From Streptosporangium roseum DSM 43021 (lineage in GTDB: Bacteria > Actinomycetota > Actinomycetes > Streptosporangiales > Streptosporangiaceae), in assembly GCF_000024865.1 (NCBI RefSeq), contig NC_013595.1, positions 8,990,001 to 9,054,000 of the forward strand: DNA of 64,000 bases, read 5' to 3'. The notes beneath the pieces are model-generated. The model had not been told where the DNA came from. It did not search any database and saw nothing but the letters and a program-made list of their open reading frames with translations. Shown here one piece after another: positions 14,984-26,076 of this stretch. The number at the start of each line of letters is the position of its first letter. Position 1 is the stretch's first letter. Both the position numbers and the translations under genes were made by a program.

Positions 14984-15697
14984 TCACGGCGGAGGGAGCC
15001 CGGCGGCCCAGGCGCGGCGGCCCTCCTGGGCTTTCGTGATCCGCAGGATCACCGTGCCCGCCAGAGCCGCCGCGGCCAGGGTGGGGGCCAGGGTGAAGAC
15101 GTCGAGCCAGAACGCGCCGCCCGAGGAGCTCCGGTCTCCCCCCGCGAAGAGCAGCACGCCGACGAGCGGCAGCACCCAGGACCCGAGGAGCCACGACACC
15201 CACCAGGACCAGATCAGCCCCGAGTGCGCCTCCCTGCCGATGTGCTCGCCGCGCACACCGCCGGGCCGGGAGGACGCCCAGACGTCGTCCATGATCTGCT
15301 TGGGGATCCACCAGTTGACCACCGGCAGGGCCCAGCCGAGCACGATGAGGATCCGGAACCAGCGGTGCGGGACCGGGGTCAGCGACTCGGCGTTCGCGCG
15401 GGCCCGGAAGAGCCAGACCAGGAAGGCGATCGCCGCGACGGCGCGGACCAGGAAAAGCCAGACCACGGCGACGCTCGTCCCGAGGACGCGGACGAGGAAT
15501 GTCACGAGGGGGAGCAGGTCCTCGATGCTCCGCAGGGACGGCCCCTCCGATGTCCTGTCCAGCACCGAGGTGAGGCCTGACCCGGCGAGCACCCAGACGA
15601 TCTCGGCGAGGGCGGCGGCTCCCAGCGCGGTCACCGCCACGACGGCCGATTCCCGCAGTGGCCGCAGGGGGCGGGGCGGTGGGGGGTGGAGACGCAT
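14984..15697 (-). CDS. DUF4328 membrane protein
   Basis: 237 residues from the ATG at 15697, preceded by AGAGGA; a start 21 bp further upstream lacks a site. About six membrane segments: SAVVAVTALGAAALAEIVWVL, two around VRVLGTSVAVVWLFLVRAVAAIAFLVWLF, one at FRILIVLGWALPVVNWW, and two near the C-terminus. The VVNWWIPKQIMDDVW loop is the hallmark of DUF4328 proteins, which are common in actinomycetes and of unknown role. Convergent with the copper amine oxidase-like gene. Confidence 0.8.
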   Translation of the reverse strand: MRLHPPPPRPLRPLRESAVVAVTALGAAALAEIVWVLAGSGLTSVLDRTSEGPSLRSIEDLLPLVTFLVRVLGTSVAVVWLFLVRAVAAIAFLVWLFRARANAESLTPVPHRWFRILIVLGWALPVVNWWIPKQIMDDVWASSRPGGVRGEHIGREAHSGLIWSWWVSWLLGSWVLPLVGVLLFAGGDRSSSGGAFWLDVFTLAPTLAAAALAGTVILRITKAQEGRRAWAAGLPPP

Positions 15698-15888
15698 CAC
15701 AGTCCTCTGCGTGATCAATTAGATCGACGGCCAATATTCCTACAAGCGATATGGCCTGACAATCGAGATTTTTTCCTCCTTACGTCTTCGCACGTTTTCA
15801 CGACACGCATGGTGATAGCGGACAAGGGCATGGGATGAAGCGCCCGCATAGGGCAGGGTTAGGGGATACCGATCTACGGGAGTGATCC

Positions 15889-18246
15889 ATGAACGCGCAC
15901 TTGGACCTGGAGCGCCTGGCGGGTGGGGCACACCACGATCCGCACTCGATCCTCGGAGCGCACCCGGGGCCGGGGGGCGTGACCGTCAGGGTGCTGCGGC
16001 CGCTCGCCGAGAAGGTCCAGGTCGTCGTGGACGGCCAGGTCCATGACATGGAGCACGTCGCCCACGGGGTGTTCGCGGTGACGATCCCCGGTCTGGACAA
16101 GGTGCCCGACTACCGTTTCCGGGTCACCTACGCCGGAGCCGAGCCGTACGAGATGGCCGACCCCTACCGGCACTGGCCCACGCTGGGCGAGGTGGACCTG
16201 CACCTGATCGGTGAGGGGCGTCACGAGCGGCTGTGGGAGGTGCTCGGCGCGCGGGTCATGCGGCACGAGGACGTGGAGGGCACCGCCTTCGCCGTGTGGG
16301 CGCCGAACGCGCGCGGGATCCGGGTGATCGGGGACTTCAATCACTGGGACGGCACCGCCTATCCCATGCGCTCGCTCGGCAGGTCCGGTGTCTGGGAGCT
16401 CTTCATTCCCGGCCTGGGCGAGGGCGACCGCTACAAGTTCGGCGTCCTCGGCGCGGACGGGGTCTGGCGGGCCAAGGCCGACCCGATGGCCCGGCGCACC
16501 GAGACCCCGCCCGCGACCGCGTCGGTGATCGACAGGTCCGACTACGACTGGCAGGACGACGAGTGGATGCGCCGGCGCGCGAGCCACAACGCGCTGGAAG
16601 CGCCGATGAGCACCTACGAGGTGCACCTCGGCTCGTGGCGGCCGGGGCTGTCCTACCGGCAGCTCGCCACCGAGCTGGTCGACTACGTGGTGGACATGGG
16701 GTTCACGCACGTCGAGTTCATGCCGGTGGCCGAGCACCCGTTCGGCGGCTCCTGGGGCTACCAGGTGACGTCCTACTACGCGCCGACCGCCCGGTTCGGC
16801 ACCCCGGACGAGTTCCGCCATCTGGTGGACCGCCTGCACGAGGCGGGGATCGGGGTGGTGGTCGACTGGGTGCCCGCGCACTTCCCGATGGACGACTGGG
16901 CGCTGGCCAGGTTCGACGGGACCCCGCTGTACGAGCACGCCGACCCGGCGCGGGGCGAGCACCCCGACTGGGGGACCTACGTCTTCGACTTCGGCCGCCG
17001 GGAGGTGCGCAACTTCCTGGTCGCCAACGCGGTCTACTGGCTGCGCGAGTTCCACATCGACGGGCTGCGGGTGGACGCGGTCGCCTCGATGCTCTATCTC
17101 GACTACTCGCGGCGCGAGGGCGAGTGGACGCCCAACGAGTACGGCGGGCGGGAGAACCTCGACGCGGTGGAGTTCCTCAAGGAGATGAACATGGTCTCCT
17201 ACCGGGACCAGCCGGGGATCATCACCGTCGCCGAGGAGTCGACCGCCTGGCCCGGGGTCTCCCGGCCGGTGCACCTGGGCGGGCTCGGGTTCGGGTTCAA
17301 GTGGAACATGGGCTGGATGCACGACACCCTCGCCTACCTCAAGCACGAGCCGATCTTCCGGCAGTACCACCACCACCAGATGACGTTCTCCCTGATGTAC
17401 GCCTACTCGGAGAACTTCGTGCTGCCGCTGTCGCACGACGAGGTGGTGCACGGCAAGGGGTCGCTGCTCGGCAAGATGCCCGGCGACGAGTGGCAGCGGT
17501 TCGCCAACCTGCGCGCGCTGTTCGCGTTCATGTGGGCCCATCCGGGCAAGCAACTGCTGTTCATGGGCGGGGAGTTCGGCCAGGGCTCGGAGTGGTCCGA
17601 GGAGCGCGGGCTCGACTGGTGGGTGCTCGACTTCGACGGGCACAAGGGGGTCCAACGGCTGGTCCGCGACCTCAACCGGGTCTACCGGGAGACTCCCGCC
17701 CTCTGGAGCCTCGACGCCTCCCCCGACGGCTTCCGCTGGATCGACGCCGATGACGCGATGGGCAACGTGTTCTCGTTCCTGCGCCGCGCCCCGGACGGCT
17801 CGGCCGTGGCCTGCGTGGTCAACTTCTCCGGCGCGCCGCACGAGGACTACCGTCTCGGCCTGCCCTATGCCGGTGCGTGGGAGGAGGCGCTCAACACCGA
17901 CTCCTACAGCTACGCGGGCAGCGGCGTGGGCAACCTCGGCGCCGTGGAGGCGGCGGAGGAGCCCCGGCACGGCCTGCCGTACTCCGCCCGCCTGCGCGTC
18001 CCGCCGCTGGGCGCCGTCTGGTTCCGCCACCCCGGCGTGAGCGCCGAGGCGAAGCCCGTCGCGGAGGCCGCGGCCGTGGTCACGGCCGAAGAGATCCTGG
18101 AGGAGGCGGCGAGCGGGGAGCCGGAGGAGAGGACCGTGGCCGGTGACACGGTGGCCGGCGACGCCGCGGCCCGGGACGCCGTGGGCGCAACCGCCGGAAA
18201 GGACGTCGAAGGGGTCGGGGGGAAAGCCCAGGAGAAGTCAGCCTGA
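15889..18246 (+). CDS. glgB: 1,4-alpha-glucan branching enzyme GlgB
   Basis: 785 residues. It makes alpha-1,6 branches in glycogen or alpha-glucan. CBM48 modules occupy about residues 15-220 (TAFAVWAPNARGIRVIGDFN). The GH13 barrel carries MPVAEHPFGGSWGYQVTSY, the nucleophile D396 in DGLRVDAVAS, the acid/base Glu in VAEESTAW (449-450) and the transition-state HDE in PLSHDEVVHGKGSL. The last ~70 residues are a low-complexity Ala/Gly/Glu tail with repeated VAGD, not part of the family fold. No other glycogen gene is adjacent; glgE and treS would lie outside if clustered. Confidence 0.96.
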   Translation: MNAHLDLERLAGGAHHDPHSILGAHPGPGGVTVRVLRPLAEKVQVVVDGQVHDMEHVAHGVFAVTIPGLDKVPDYRFRVTYAGAEPYEMADPYRHWPTLGEVDLHLIGEGRHERLWEVLGARVMRHEDVEGTAFAVWAPNARGIRVIGDFNHWDGTAYPMRSLGRSGVWELFIPGLGEGDRYKFGVLGADGVWRAKADPMARRTETPPATASVIDRSDYDWQDDEWMRRRASHNALEAPMSTYEVHLGSWRPGLSYRQLATELVDYVVDMGFTHVEFMPVAEHPFGGSWGYQVTSYYAPTARFGTPDEFRHLVDRLHEAGIGVVVDWVPAHFPMDDWALARFDGTPLYEHADPARGEHPDWGTYVFDFGRREVRNFLVANAVYWLREFHIDGLRVDAVASMLYLDYSRREGEWTPNEYGGRENLDAVEFLKEMNMVSYRDQPGIITVAEESTAWPGVSRPVHLGGLGFGFKWNMGWMHDTLAYLKHEPIFRQYHHHQMTFSLMYAYSENFVLPLSHDEVVHGKGSLLGKMPGDEWQRFANLRALFAFMWAHPGKQLLFMGGEFGQGSEWSEERGLDWWVLDFDGHKGVQRLVRDLNRVYRETPALWSLDASPDGFRWIDADDAMGNVFSFLRRAPDGSAVACVVNFSGAPHEDYRLGLPYAGAWEEALNTDSYSYAGSGVGNLGAVEAAEEPRHGLPYSARLRVPPLGAVWFRHPGVSAEAKPVAEAAAVVTAEEILEEAASGEPEERTVAGDTVAGDAAARDAVGATAGKDVEGVGGKAQEKSA

Positions 18247-18393
18247 TCTGATCACAGATCGGCCACATTCGTACATATTATCGAATTCTCGCTCTACCCT
18301 CTGGATCATGATGCGCGATGATCATCGAGCCGCGCGCCTACAGGTGATCAGCAGGTGCGTGCGGTAGCGCACGCGCCCTTCTCCGGAGGTTCA

Positions 18394-20340
18394 GTGAGAC
18401 TTCGACGTCTCCTCACGGGAGCCATCGTGCTCGCCGCCACATCGGCGGTCCTGGCTGCCACGCCCCCCGCGGTCTCGGCCGCCGCCGATCCCCCGGCCAC
18501 GGTGGATCCGGCCGTCACGGCCGAGGTCAGGGCCGGCGAGAAGGTCCGTGTCATCGTCGATCTGGACGACGGCCAGGCCGTCGCCCCGGTCGCCAGGAGC
18601 GCGGAGGCCATCTCGGCGACGACCGGCGTCCTGCCGGGATCAGGCGGCCAGGGCTTCTTCGTCATGGAGGTCGACAGGACGACCCTCGCCAAGCTCGACG
18701 ACGACCGGCGCATCGGCTCCATCCGGAAGGACCGGCTCAGCGCGCCGGCGCTCGCCTCCAGCACCAGGGTGATCGGCGCCGACCGGGCCCACGCGGCCGG
18801 TGTCACGGGCGCGGGGCAGAACGTCGTCATCCTGGACACCGGCATCGACCGGACCAACCCGTTCTTCGCCGGCCGCATCGTGGCCGAGGCCTGTTTCTCC
18901 TCCCAGAGCACGATCTGGAACACGCGGTCACTCTGCCCCGACCTGTCGACCAGGCAGACCGGTCCCGGCTCGGCGGACGCGAAGACGCCGAGATGCCTGT
19001 CCGGCACGACGAACATGTGCGCCCACGGCTCGCTGGTGGCCGGCGTCGCGGCCGGCGGGAAGACCGGGGACGGGCAGGCCGACGGCGTCGCACCGGGCGC
19101 GGGCGTCATCGCCGTCCAGGTGTTCACCCGGTTCGAGAGCGAGGAGCACTGCGGCGAGGGCAAGGCTCCCTGCGTGCTGGCCTGGGCCTCCGACCAGTTG
19201 CGTGCCCTGCAGTACGTGATGCAGCTCACCAGGAGCCACAAGATCGCAGCGGTCAACATGAGCACCGACATCTTCGGTGCCCACGAGTACGACGAAGACG
19301 AGACGTGCAATGTCGACCCCGTCTCGGAGGAGATCGAGGGGCTGCTCAAGCTGGGCGTCCCCACCGTCGTCTCCGCCGGCAACGGCGGCCACGAGGGCAG
19401 GGTGAGCGTTCCGGGCTGCGTCCCGGCGGCCGTCACGGTAGGCGCCACCGACGACTCCGACGCCGTGGCGCACTTCTCCAACCGCGGGACGCTGCTCGAC
19501 CTCTTCGCTCCCGGCGTCGACATCACCTCCTCGGCCCCGGACGGCCGCTGGGCCACCGGGAGCGGCACCTCGCTGGCCGCCGCGCACGCGACGGGCGCCT
19601 TCGCCCTGCTCAAGGAGAGGTCGCCCGGCGCGAGCCCCGCCGAGCTGCTGAAGAAGCTCCAGGACACCGGGAAGGCGATCACCTATCGGAGCAGGGAGAA
19701 GACCGTGACCACGGCGCGGATCGACCTGTCACGGGCTTTCGGCCTTCCCGTGCCCACTCCGACGCCCACCCCGACGCCCTCGGCGACCCCGAGCGCGACG
19801 GCCACTCCTCAGCCGACGGCCACCCCCCAGCCGTCAAGCACGCCCGCGTCGACGCCGAGCAAGACGCCGGCGCCGAGCCCGGCGGTCACCGACAGCGGCC
19901 CCGGCACCCCGGACCCCGCCGGGAGCGGGACGGCGTGCGGGCGGGGCAAGGGCGGTACCGCGCTGACCGCCGCGCGGTGGGCCACCGAGTTCCACAAGAA
20001 GCCCGGCAAGTTCACCGACAAGACCCTGACCTGCTACCTCAGCCTGTCCCAGAACGGCAGCAAGGTCTTCCCCGAGGCCACCGACTCCAACTCCCTCGCC
20101 AAGGCCCACAAGGTGCTCAAGGGCAAGTCCGCCAGGGCCGCCCTGGACCGTGAGCTGCTGGCCGCCTGGCTGAACTGGGCCCACGGCGCCTACAACGGTT
20201 CATCCAAGGTCCACGGCGCCACCACGCTCAAGAGCGCGGTCGCCGTCGCCGAGAGGCACCGTCTCAACACCAAGGCGACCGCCGCCCAGATCTCCGGCGC
20301 CGCCAGGTATCTGAGCGCCCACGTCAACAAGGCGAAGTAA
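18394..20340 (+). CDS. Secreted S8 subtilisin-like protease with unknown C-terminal domain
   Basis: 648 residues from the GTG at 18394, 4 bp after GGAGG (an upstream GTG at 18355 lacks a site). A signal peptide (LLTGAIVLAATSAVLAAT) is followed by an I9-like propeptide (residues 35-115). The catalytic domain has D148 (ILDTGID), H211 (CAHGSLVAG), oxyanion Asn in SAGNGG and S393 in GSGTSLAAAHATG; HGT and GTSMA-P-H are altered to HGS and GTSLAAAH. A Thr/Pro linker spans about 452-512. The C-terminal domain (about 515-648) contains two Cys and ELLAAWLNWAHGAYN. The same domain ends the protease at 22324; the two flank a chitinase. Confidence 0.9.
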   Translation: MRLRRLLTGAIVLAATSAVLAATPPAVSAAADPPATVDPAVTAEVRAGEKVRVIVDLDDGQAVAPVARSAEAISATTGVLPGSGGQGFFVMEVDRTTLAKLDDDRRIGSIRKDRLSAPALASSTRVIGADRAHAAGVTGAGQNVVILDTGIDRTNPFFAGRIVAEACFSSQSTIWNTRSLCPDLSTRQTGPGSADAKTPRCLSGTTNMCAHGSLVAGVAAGGKTGDGQADGVAPGAGVIAVQVFTRFESEEHCGEGKAPCVLAWASDQLRALQYVMQLTRSHKIAAVNMSTDIFGAHEYDEDETCNVDPVSEEIEGLLKLGVPTVVSAGNGGHEGRVSVPGCVPAAVTVGATDDSDAVAHFSNRGTLLDLFAPGVDITSSAPDGRWATGSGTSLAAAHATGAFALLKERSPGASPAELLKKLQDTGKAITYRSREKTVTTARIDLSRAFGLPVPTPTPTPTPSATPSATATPQPTATPQPSSTPASTPSKTPAPSPAVTDSGPGTPDPAGSGTACGRGKGGTALTAARWATEFHKKPGKFTDKTLTCYLSLSQNGSKVFPEATDSNSLAKAHKVLKGKSARAALDRELLAAWLNWAHGAYNGSSKVHGATTLKSAVAVAERHRLNTKATAAQISGAARYLSAHVNKAK

Positions 20341-20368
20341 GTTTTTCCGACCGAACTCCCGACCGATC

Positions 20369-20399
20369 CGGGCCGGCCACGCATGACGTGACCGGCCCG
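20369..20399 (+). terminator. Terminator of the first protease gene
   Basis: CGGGCCGG (20369-20376) pairs with CCGGCCCG (20392-20399); inside it CACG/CGTG extend the stem around CATGA. GTTTCATG follows. It begins 29 bp after the protease stop. Confidence 0.7.
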
Positions 20400-20509
20400 T
20401 TTCATGTCCGGGGGCGCCCGGGGGGGCGTGGAACGAACCTTAAATCAGCCTTATATCGATCGGTGAGGCATTGACCGCCCGGGAACGAGAATCTACGCTC
20501 TGGAAACTA

Positions 20510-20526
20510 ATAGGAAACTTTCCTAT
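20510..20526. promoter_or_regulatory. ATAGGAAACTTTCCTAT palindrome ahead of the chitinase gene
   Basis: A perfect 8+8 palindrome around one C. A further half-site GGAAACTAA lies at 20502-20510. The palindrome ends 39 bp before the proposed TTG start. It does not look like the DasR box described for Streptomyces chitinase genes, so another regulator is implied. Confidence 0.6.
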
Positions 20527-20565
20527 GAATTCGGGGGCTTGGCACTCTCTGACCTGGAGCAACCC

Positions 20566-22173
<1,608 letters not shown>

Positions 22174-22183
22174 CATTTCGAAC

Positions 22184-22223
22184 ACTCGGCCCTCCGTGTG
22201 CGTCACGCCGCGGGGGGTCGAGT
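22184..22223 (+). terminator. Probable chitinase terminator
   Basis: ACTCG (22184-22188) and CGAGT (22219-22223) close an imperfect GC-rich stem containing GGCCCTCCG and CGGGGGG. A CGTTTTC tract follows, 11 to 55 bp after the chitinase stop. Confidence 0.45.
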
Positions 22224-22323
22224 CGTTTTCTGAAAAGATCCTTCGAATCGGGATCAAGGTATTCACTCGGAACAAAACGCTGCTTAGACTCCGAATCGCC
22301 CGTTTGATCCCCCCGGAGGACGT

Positions 22324-24306
22324 GTGCGACTTCGAGCCCTCGTGGCCATGGCGATCGTGCTCACCGTCGCCCCTGGCGTCCCCGCCCTCGCCGAGGAGCC
22401 GCCACCACCCCCTCCGGCGGCCACCGCGGAGACACCGGCCCCCACCGGGGAGACACCGGCTCCCACCGGGGAGACACCGGCTCCGGCGGAACAGCCGGCG
22501 GCGCCCAAGCTGGAACCCGGGCTGGCCGCCGACGGCGACGGGGCCCGGGTCATCGTCGAGGTCACCGCGCCGGCGGAGGCCGCACCCGTCGCGGGCCAGG
22601 CCCAGGACCTGCCCGGCGCCGAGGTCGTCCTCCAGCCGCCGGACACCTCGTTCATCGTGGTCGAGGGCACGAGCGAGTCGCTGGCCGCGCTGGCCCAGGA
22701 CCCCCGGGTGGTGTCGGTCCGCCGGGACCGCGCCTACTCCCCCGTCTCGCTGGCTTCGGGTCTGAAGCTGATCGGGGCGGACCAGGCCCAGGCCGAGGGG
22801 GCCACCGGCGAGGGCAAGATGATCGCGGTCATCGACACCGGGATCGACCGGGACCATCCCGCGCTGGCGGGCAAGGTGGTGGAGGAGGCCTGCTTCTCCG
22901 CGACGGACGGCGGCGCGAAGTCCCTGTGCCCCGGCGGGGCTGACACGCAGACCGGTCAGGGTTCCGCCGACGCGAAGACCCCCATGTGCGTGGAGGGCGC
23001 CGTCAACCTGTGCGACCACGGCACCCACGTGGCGGGCATCGCCCACGCCGTCGCACCCGGCGCGGACATCGCGGCGATCCAGGTCTTCAGCCGCATCGAC
23101 GACTGCGAAGGCGGGGAGGCCTGCCTGAGCGCCTACGAGTCCACGATCCTGCTCGCCCTCGACCACGTCGCCAAGCTGAAGGACTCCCACCCCGGCCTCG
23201 TCGCGGTGAACCTCAGCCTCGGTGGCGGCCTCTATGAGGGGGCGTGCGACGGCGCACCCGAGATCGGGGCGATGAAGCAGAAGATCGAGACCCTGCGCGC
23301 CAAGGGCGTGGTGACCGTCGCCGCCGCGGGGAACGAGGGGATGTCCGGTGCCGGCGCTCCGGGATGCATCTCCGGCGCGGTGACCGTGGGCGCGACCGGT
23401 GACGACGACCGCGTCCCCGAGTGGTCCAACTACGGCTCCGTGCTCGACCTCTTCGCCCCCGGTGTCGAGATCGACTCCGCGGTGCCGAACGGCGGCACCG
23501 CGGTCTACAGCGGGACCTCGATGTCGACCCCGCACGTCACGGGCGCGCTGGCGGTGCTGGCCGGGAAGTCGGCGGACGTCACCCCGGACGCGCTTGTCGG
23601 CAAGCTCACCGCGGCGGGCCGCCCCATCGTCTACGACGGAGTGACCACGCCCCGCCTCGACCTGTACGGCGCGCTCACCGGCCGCGCGCCCTCGCCCCCC
23701 GCCACCCAGGATCCCGCCCCCGGGGACGGCTCCACACCGGACGACCCCGGCGACGACCCCGATCCCAACCCGAGCTCCGGCCCGTCCCCGGTCCCCGACC
23801 CGGTGGACCCGCCCGCGCCCAGCCCGGTCCCGCTGCCCACGGTGACCGTCACCGTGACCGTGACCGCCACGCCCACCACCGCGCCGGTGGTGTGCAGCCG
23901 GGGCAAGGCCGCCAAGACCCTGACCGCCGCCGGATGGGCCACGGAGATGACCCGGGGCAAGGGGGAGCTCTCGGACGAGACGCTCAGCTGTTACCTGCGC
24001 CTGGTCGCGAAGGCCAGCGACGTCTTCCCCGAGCTCACCCGCGCCTCCACGCCGGGTACGGCCTACCGGGTGCTCAAGCCCGCCAAGAAGACGAAGCTCA
24101 CCCAGAAGATCAAGATGGAGAGCGAGCTGCTGGCCGCCTGGCTGAACTGGGCGCACGGCGGGGTCAACTTCACCGCGAAGATCAGCAGGTCGACCACGGT
24201 CAGGGACACTCTCATCGCCGCGGAGAGGCAGCGGCTGAAGGGCTCCTCCCTCTCCGAATACACCTCAATACTGAAAAAGCATGTGAACGCCCGCCGTATC
24301 GCATAA
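22324..24306 (+). CDS. Secreted S8 subtilisin-like protease, paralogue of the upstream one
   Basis: 660 residues; the GTG at 22324 follows GGAGGA by 4 bp. Signal peptide to about residue 23, then a Pro-rich spacer with three PAPTGET-like repeats (7-residue, 21-bp units near 22432-22490). The I9-like propeptide is about 60-145. The catalytic triad is D171 (VIDTGID), H232 (DHGTHVAGI) and S399 (SGTSMSTPHVTG), with Asn in AAGNEG, all canonical. The linker at 460-520 is Pro/Asp-rich and ends VTVTVTVTATPT. The C-terminal domain (524-660) holds two Cys and ELLAAWLNWAHGGVN, clearly homologous to the end of the first protease. That domain may bind a substrate or the cell wall; this is inference. Confidence 0.93.
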   Translation: MRLRALVAMAIVLTVAPGVPALAEEPPPPPPAATAETPAPTGETPAPTGETPAPAEQPAAPKLEPGLAADGDGARVIVEVTAPAEAAPVAGQAQDLPGAEVVLQPPDTSFIVVEGTSESLAALAQDPRVVSVRRDRAYSPVSLASGLKLIGADQAQAEGATGEGKMIAVIDTGIDRDHPALAGKVVEEACFSATDGGAKSLCPGGADTQTGQGSADAKTPMCVEGAVNLCDHGTHVAGIAHAVAPGADIAAIQVFSRIDDCEGGEACLSAYESTILLALDHVAKLKDSHPGLVAVNLSLGGGLYEGACDGAPEIGAMKQKIETLRAKGVVTVAAAGNEGMSGAGAPGCISGAVTVGATGDDDRVPEWSNYGSVLDLFAPGVEIDSAVPNGGTAVYSGTSMSTPHVTGALAVLAGKSADVTPDALVGKLTAAGRPIVYDGVTTPRLDLYGALTGRAPSPPATQDPAPGDGSTPDDPGDDPDPNPSSGPSPVPDPVDPPAPSPVPLPTVTVTVTVTATPTTAPVVCSRGKAAKTLTAAGWATEMTRGKGELSDETLSCYLRLVAKASDVFPELTRASTPGTAYRVLKPAKKTKLTQKIKMESELLAAWLNWAHGGVNFTAKISRSTTVRDTLIAAERQRLKGSSLSEYTSILKKHVNARRIA

Positions 24307-24336
24307 GTTCGAGATTGGTCGCTTAGGGTGATAGCC

Positions 24337-26037
24337 ATGGACGCGACCAAGGTGATCATCGATACAGTCGACCGGCTCCGGCAGCGGCGTACCGCTCCGC
24401 TGGTCCTTGAACTCGACCTCACCGACGGGCTGTCCGACGGGCCGCCGTCGGACCCGCTGAGCGCGCTCCTGGCCATGCGCAAGACGAGCCTGACCGACGT
24501 GTTGTCCGGGCTGAAGCGCGCCAGGAAGGACTCCCGGGTCAAGGCGCTGATCGTCAAGATCGGCACCCAGCCGCTGGGGCTGGCGATGGTGCAGGATCTG
24601 CGCCAGGCCGTGATCGAGTTCCGGGCGGCGGGCAAGCTGACCGTCGCGTTCGCCGAGACCTTCGGCGAGTTCGGCGCCGGCACGGTGCCCTACTACCTCG
24701 GCAGCGCCTTCGAGCGGGTCTACCTGCAGCCGTCGGGCGACGTCGGGCTGACCGGCGTCGCGATGGAGCAGCGCTTCCTGCGGGGGGCGCTCGGCAAGCT
24801 CGGCGTCGAGTACCAGATGGGCCAGCGGCACGAGTACAAGACCGCGGCCAACACCTTCACCCAGGACCACATGACCGACCCCCACCGCGAGTCGATGGGC
24901 CGGATCACCGAGTCGGTCACCGAGCAGATCGTCGCGGGCGTCGCCGAGGGGCGCGGGCTGGAGCCCACCAAGGTCCGCAAGCTCATCGACGAGGGCCCGT
25001 TCATCGGCGCCGAGGCGGTCGAGGCCGGCCTGGTGGACCGGATGGCCTACCGCGACGAGGTCTACGACGAGGTCAAGCAGGCCGTCGGCGACGACGCCCT
25101 CCTGCTGTACGTGGGCCGTTACGCCAAGGGTCCGATCGCGAAGAAGCTCCCGCGACCCGGCGAGGAGACCGTCGCGCTGGTCCACGGCAACGGCGCGATC
25201 CGGCTCGGCCGCAGCGGGCGGAGCCCGCTGGGCGGCGGCAGCGCGATGGGCTCCGACACCGTCTGCGCCGCCCTGCGCGCGGCCCGCCGCGACGAGCACG
25301 TGAAGGCCGTCGTCTTCCGGGTGGACAGTCCCGGCGGCTCCTACGTGGCCTCCGACGCCATCTGGCGCGAGGTCGTGCTCACCCGCAAGGCCGGCAAGCC
25401 GATCGTGGTCTCGATGGGCGACCTGGCCGCCTCCGGCGGCTACATGGTCTCGATGGCCGCGGACGCGATCGTGGCCCAGCCGGGCACGCTCACCGGTTCC
25501 ATCGGTGTGTTCGGCGGCAAGGCGGTCATCGGCGGGCTGCTGGAGAAGATCGGCGTCTCCTCCGAGACGGTCGGCGAGGGCGCCAACGCGGGGATGTTCT
25601 CCTCCACCAACGCCTTCTCCGAGGCGCAGTGGGCGCGGGTCAACGCCTGGCTCGACCGGGTCTACGAGGACTTCGTGAACAAGGTGGCCGAGGGCCGCGG
25701 CCTGTCCCGGGAACGCGCCCACGAGCTGGCCAAGGGCCGGGTCTGGACCGGCGCCGACGCCCACGCCCACGGGCTCGTCGACGAGCTCGGCGGCCTCCAG
25801 GACGCCCTCGCCCTGGCCCGCAGGAAGGCCGGCCTGGCCGCCGACGCCCCGGTGCGCGCCTACCCCAGGCTGAGCCCGCTGGAGCGCCTGCGCCCAGCGG
25901 ACTCCAGCGAGGACAGGACCGCCGCCACAGCCCGGATCCGGCTGGAGGCCTGGGGCCCGCTCGCCCACCTGGCCGCCGAGCTGGGCCTGCCGTCCTACGG
26001 CCCGCTCATGCTCCCCGGTGGGTGGACGATCCGCTAG
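24337..26037 (+). CDS. sppA: Signal peptide peptidase SppA, double-domain type
   Basis: 566 residues from the ATG at 24337 with AGGGTG upstream. Two tandem S49 domains. The general base Lys is K168 in RHEYKTAANTF of the N-terminal half and the nucleophile is S366 in GDLAASGGYMVSMA of the C-terminal half, as in the 67-kDa SppA that degrades signal-peptide remnants. Unlike the E. coli enzyme there is no N-terminal membrane anchor: the first 30 residues are charged (RLRQRRTAPLVLELDL). It may be cytoplasmic or peripherally bound. The preceding genes encode exported enzymes, a sensible but not proven link. Confidence 0.9.
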   Translation: MDATKVIIDTVDRLRQRRTAPLVLELDLTDGLSDGPPSDPLSALLAMRKTSLTDVLSGLKRARKDSRVKALIVKIGTQPLGLAMVQDLRQAVIEFRAAGKLTVAFAETFGEFGAGTVPYYLGSAFERVYLQPSGDVGLTGVAMEQRFLRGALGKLGVEYQMGQRHEYKTAANTFTQDHMTDPHRESMGRITESVTEQIVAGVAEGRGLEPTKVRKLIDEGPFIGAEAVEAGLVDRMAYRDEVYDEVKQAVGDDALLLYVGRYAKGPIAKKLPRPGEETVALVHGNGAIRLGRSGRSPLGGGSAMGSDTVCAALRAARRDEHVKAVVFRVDSPGGSYVASDAIWREVVLTRKAGKPIVVSMGDLAASGGYMVSMAADAIVAQPGTLTGSIGVFGGKAVIGGLLEKIGVSSETVGEGANAGMFSSTNAFSEAQWARVNAWLDRVYEDFVNKVAEGRGLSRERAHELAKGRVWTGADAHAHGLVDELGGLQDALALARRKAGLAADAPVRAYPRLSPLERLRPADSSEDRTAATARIRLEAWGPLAHLAAELGLPSYGPLMLPGGWTIR

Positions 26038-26076
26038 TACTCCGACGGATCCGGGCTCATCGCCCAGCCAGGACGA

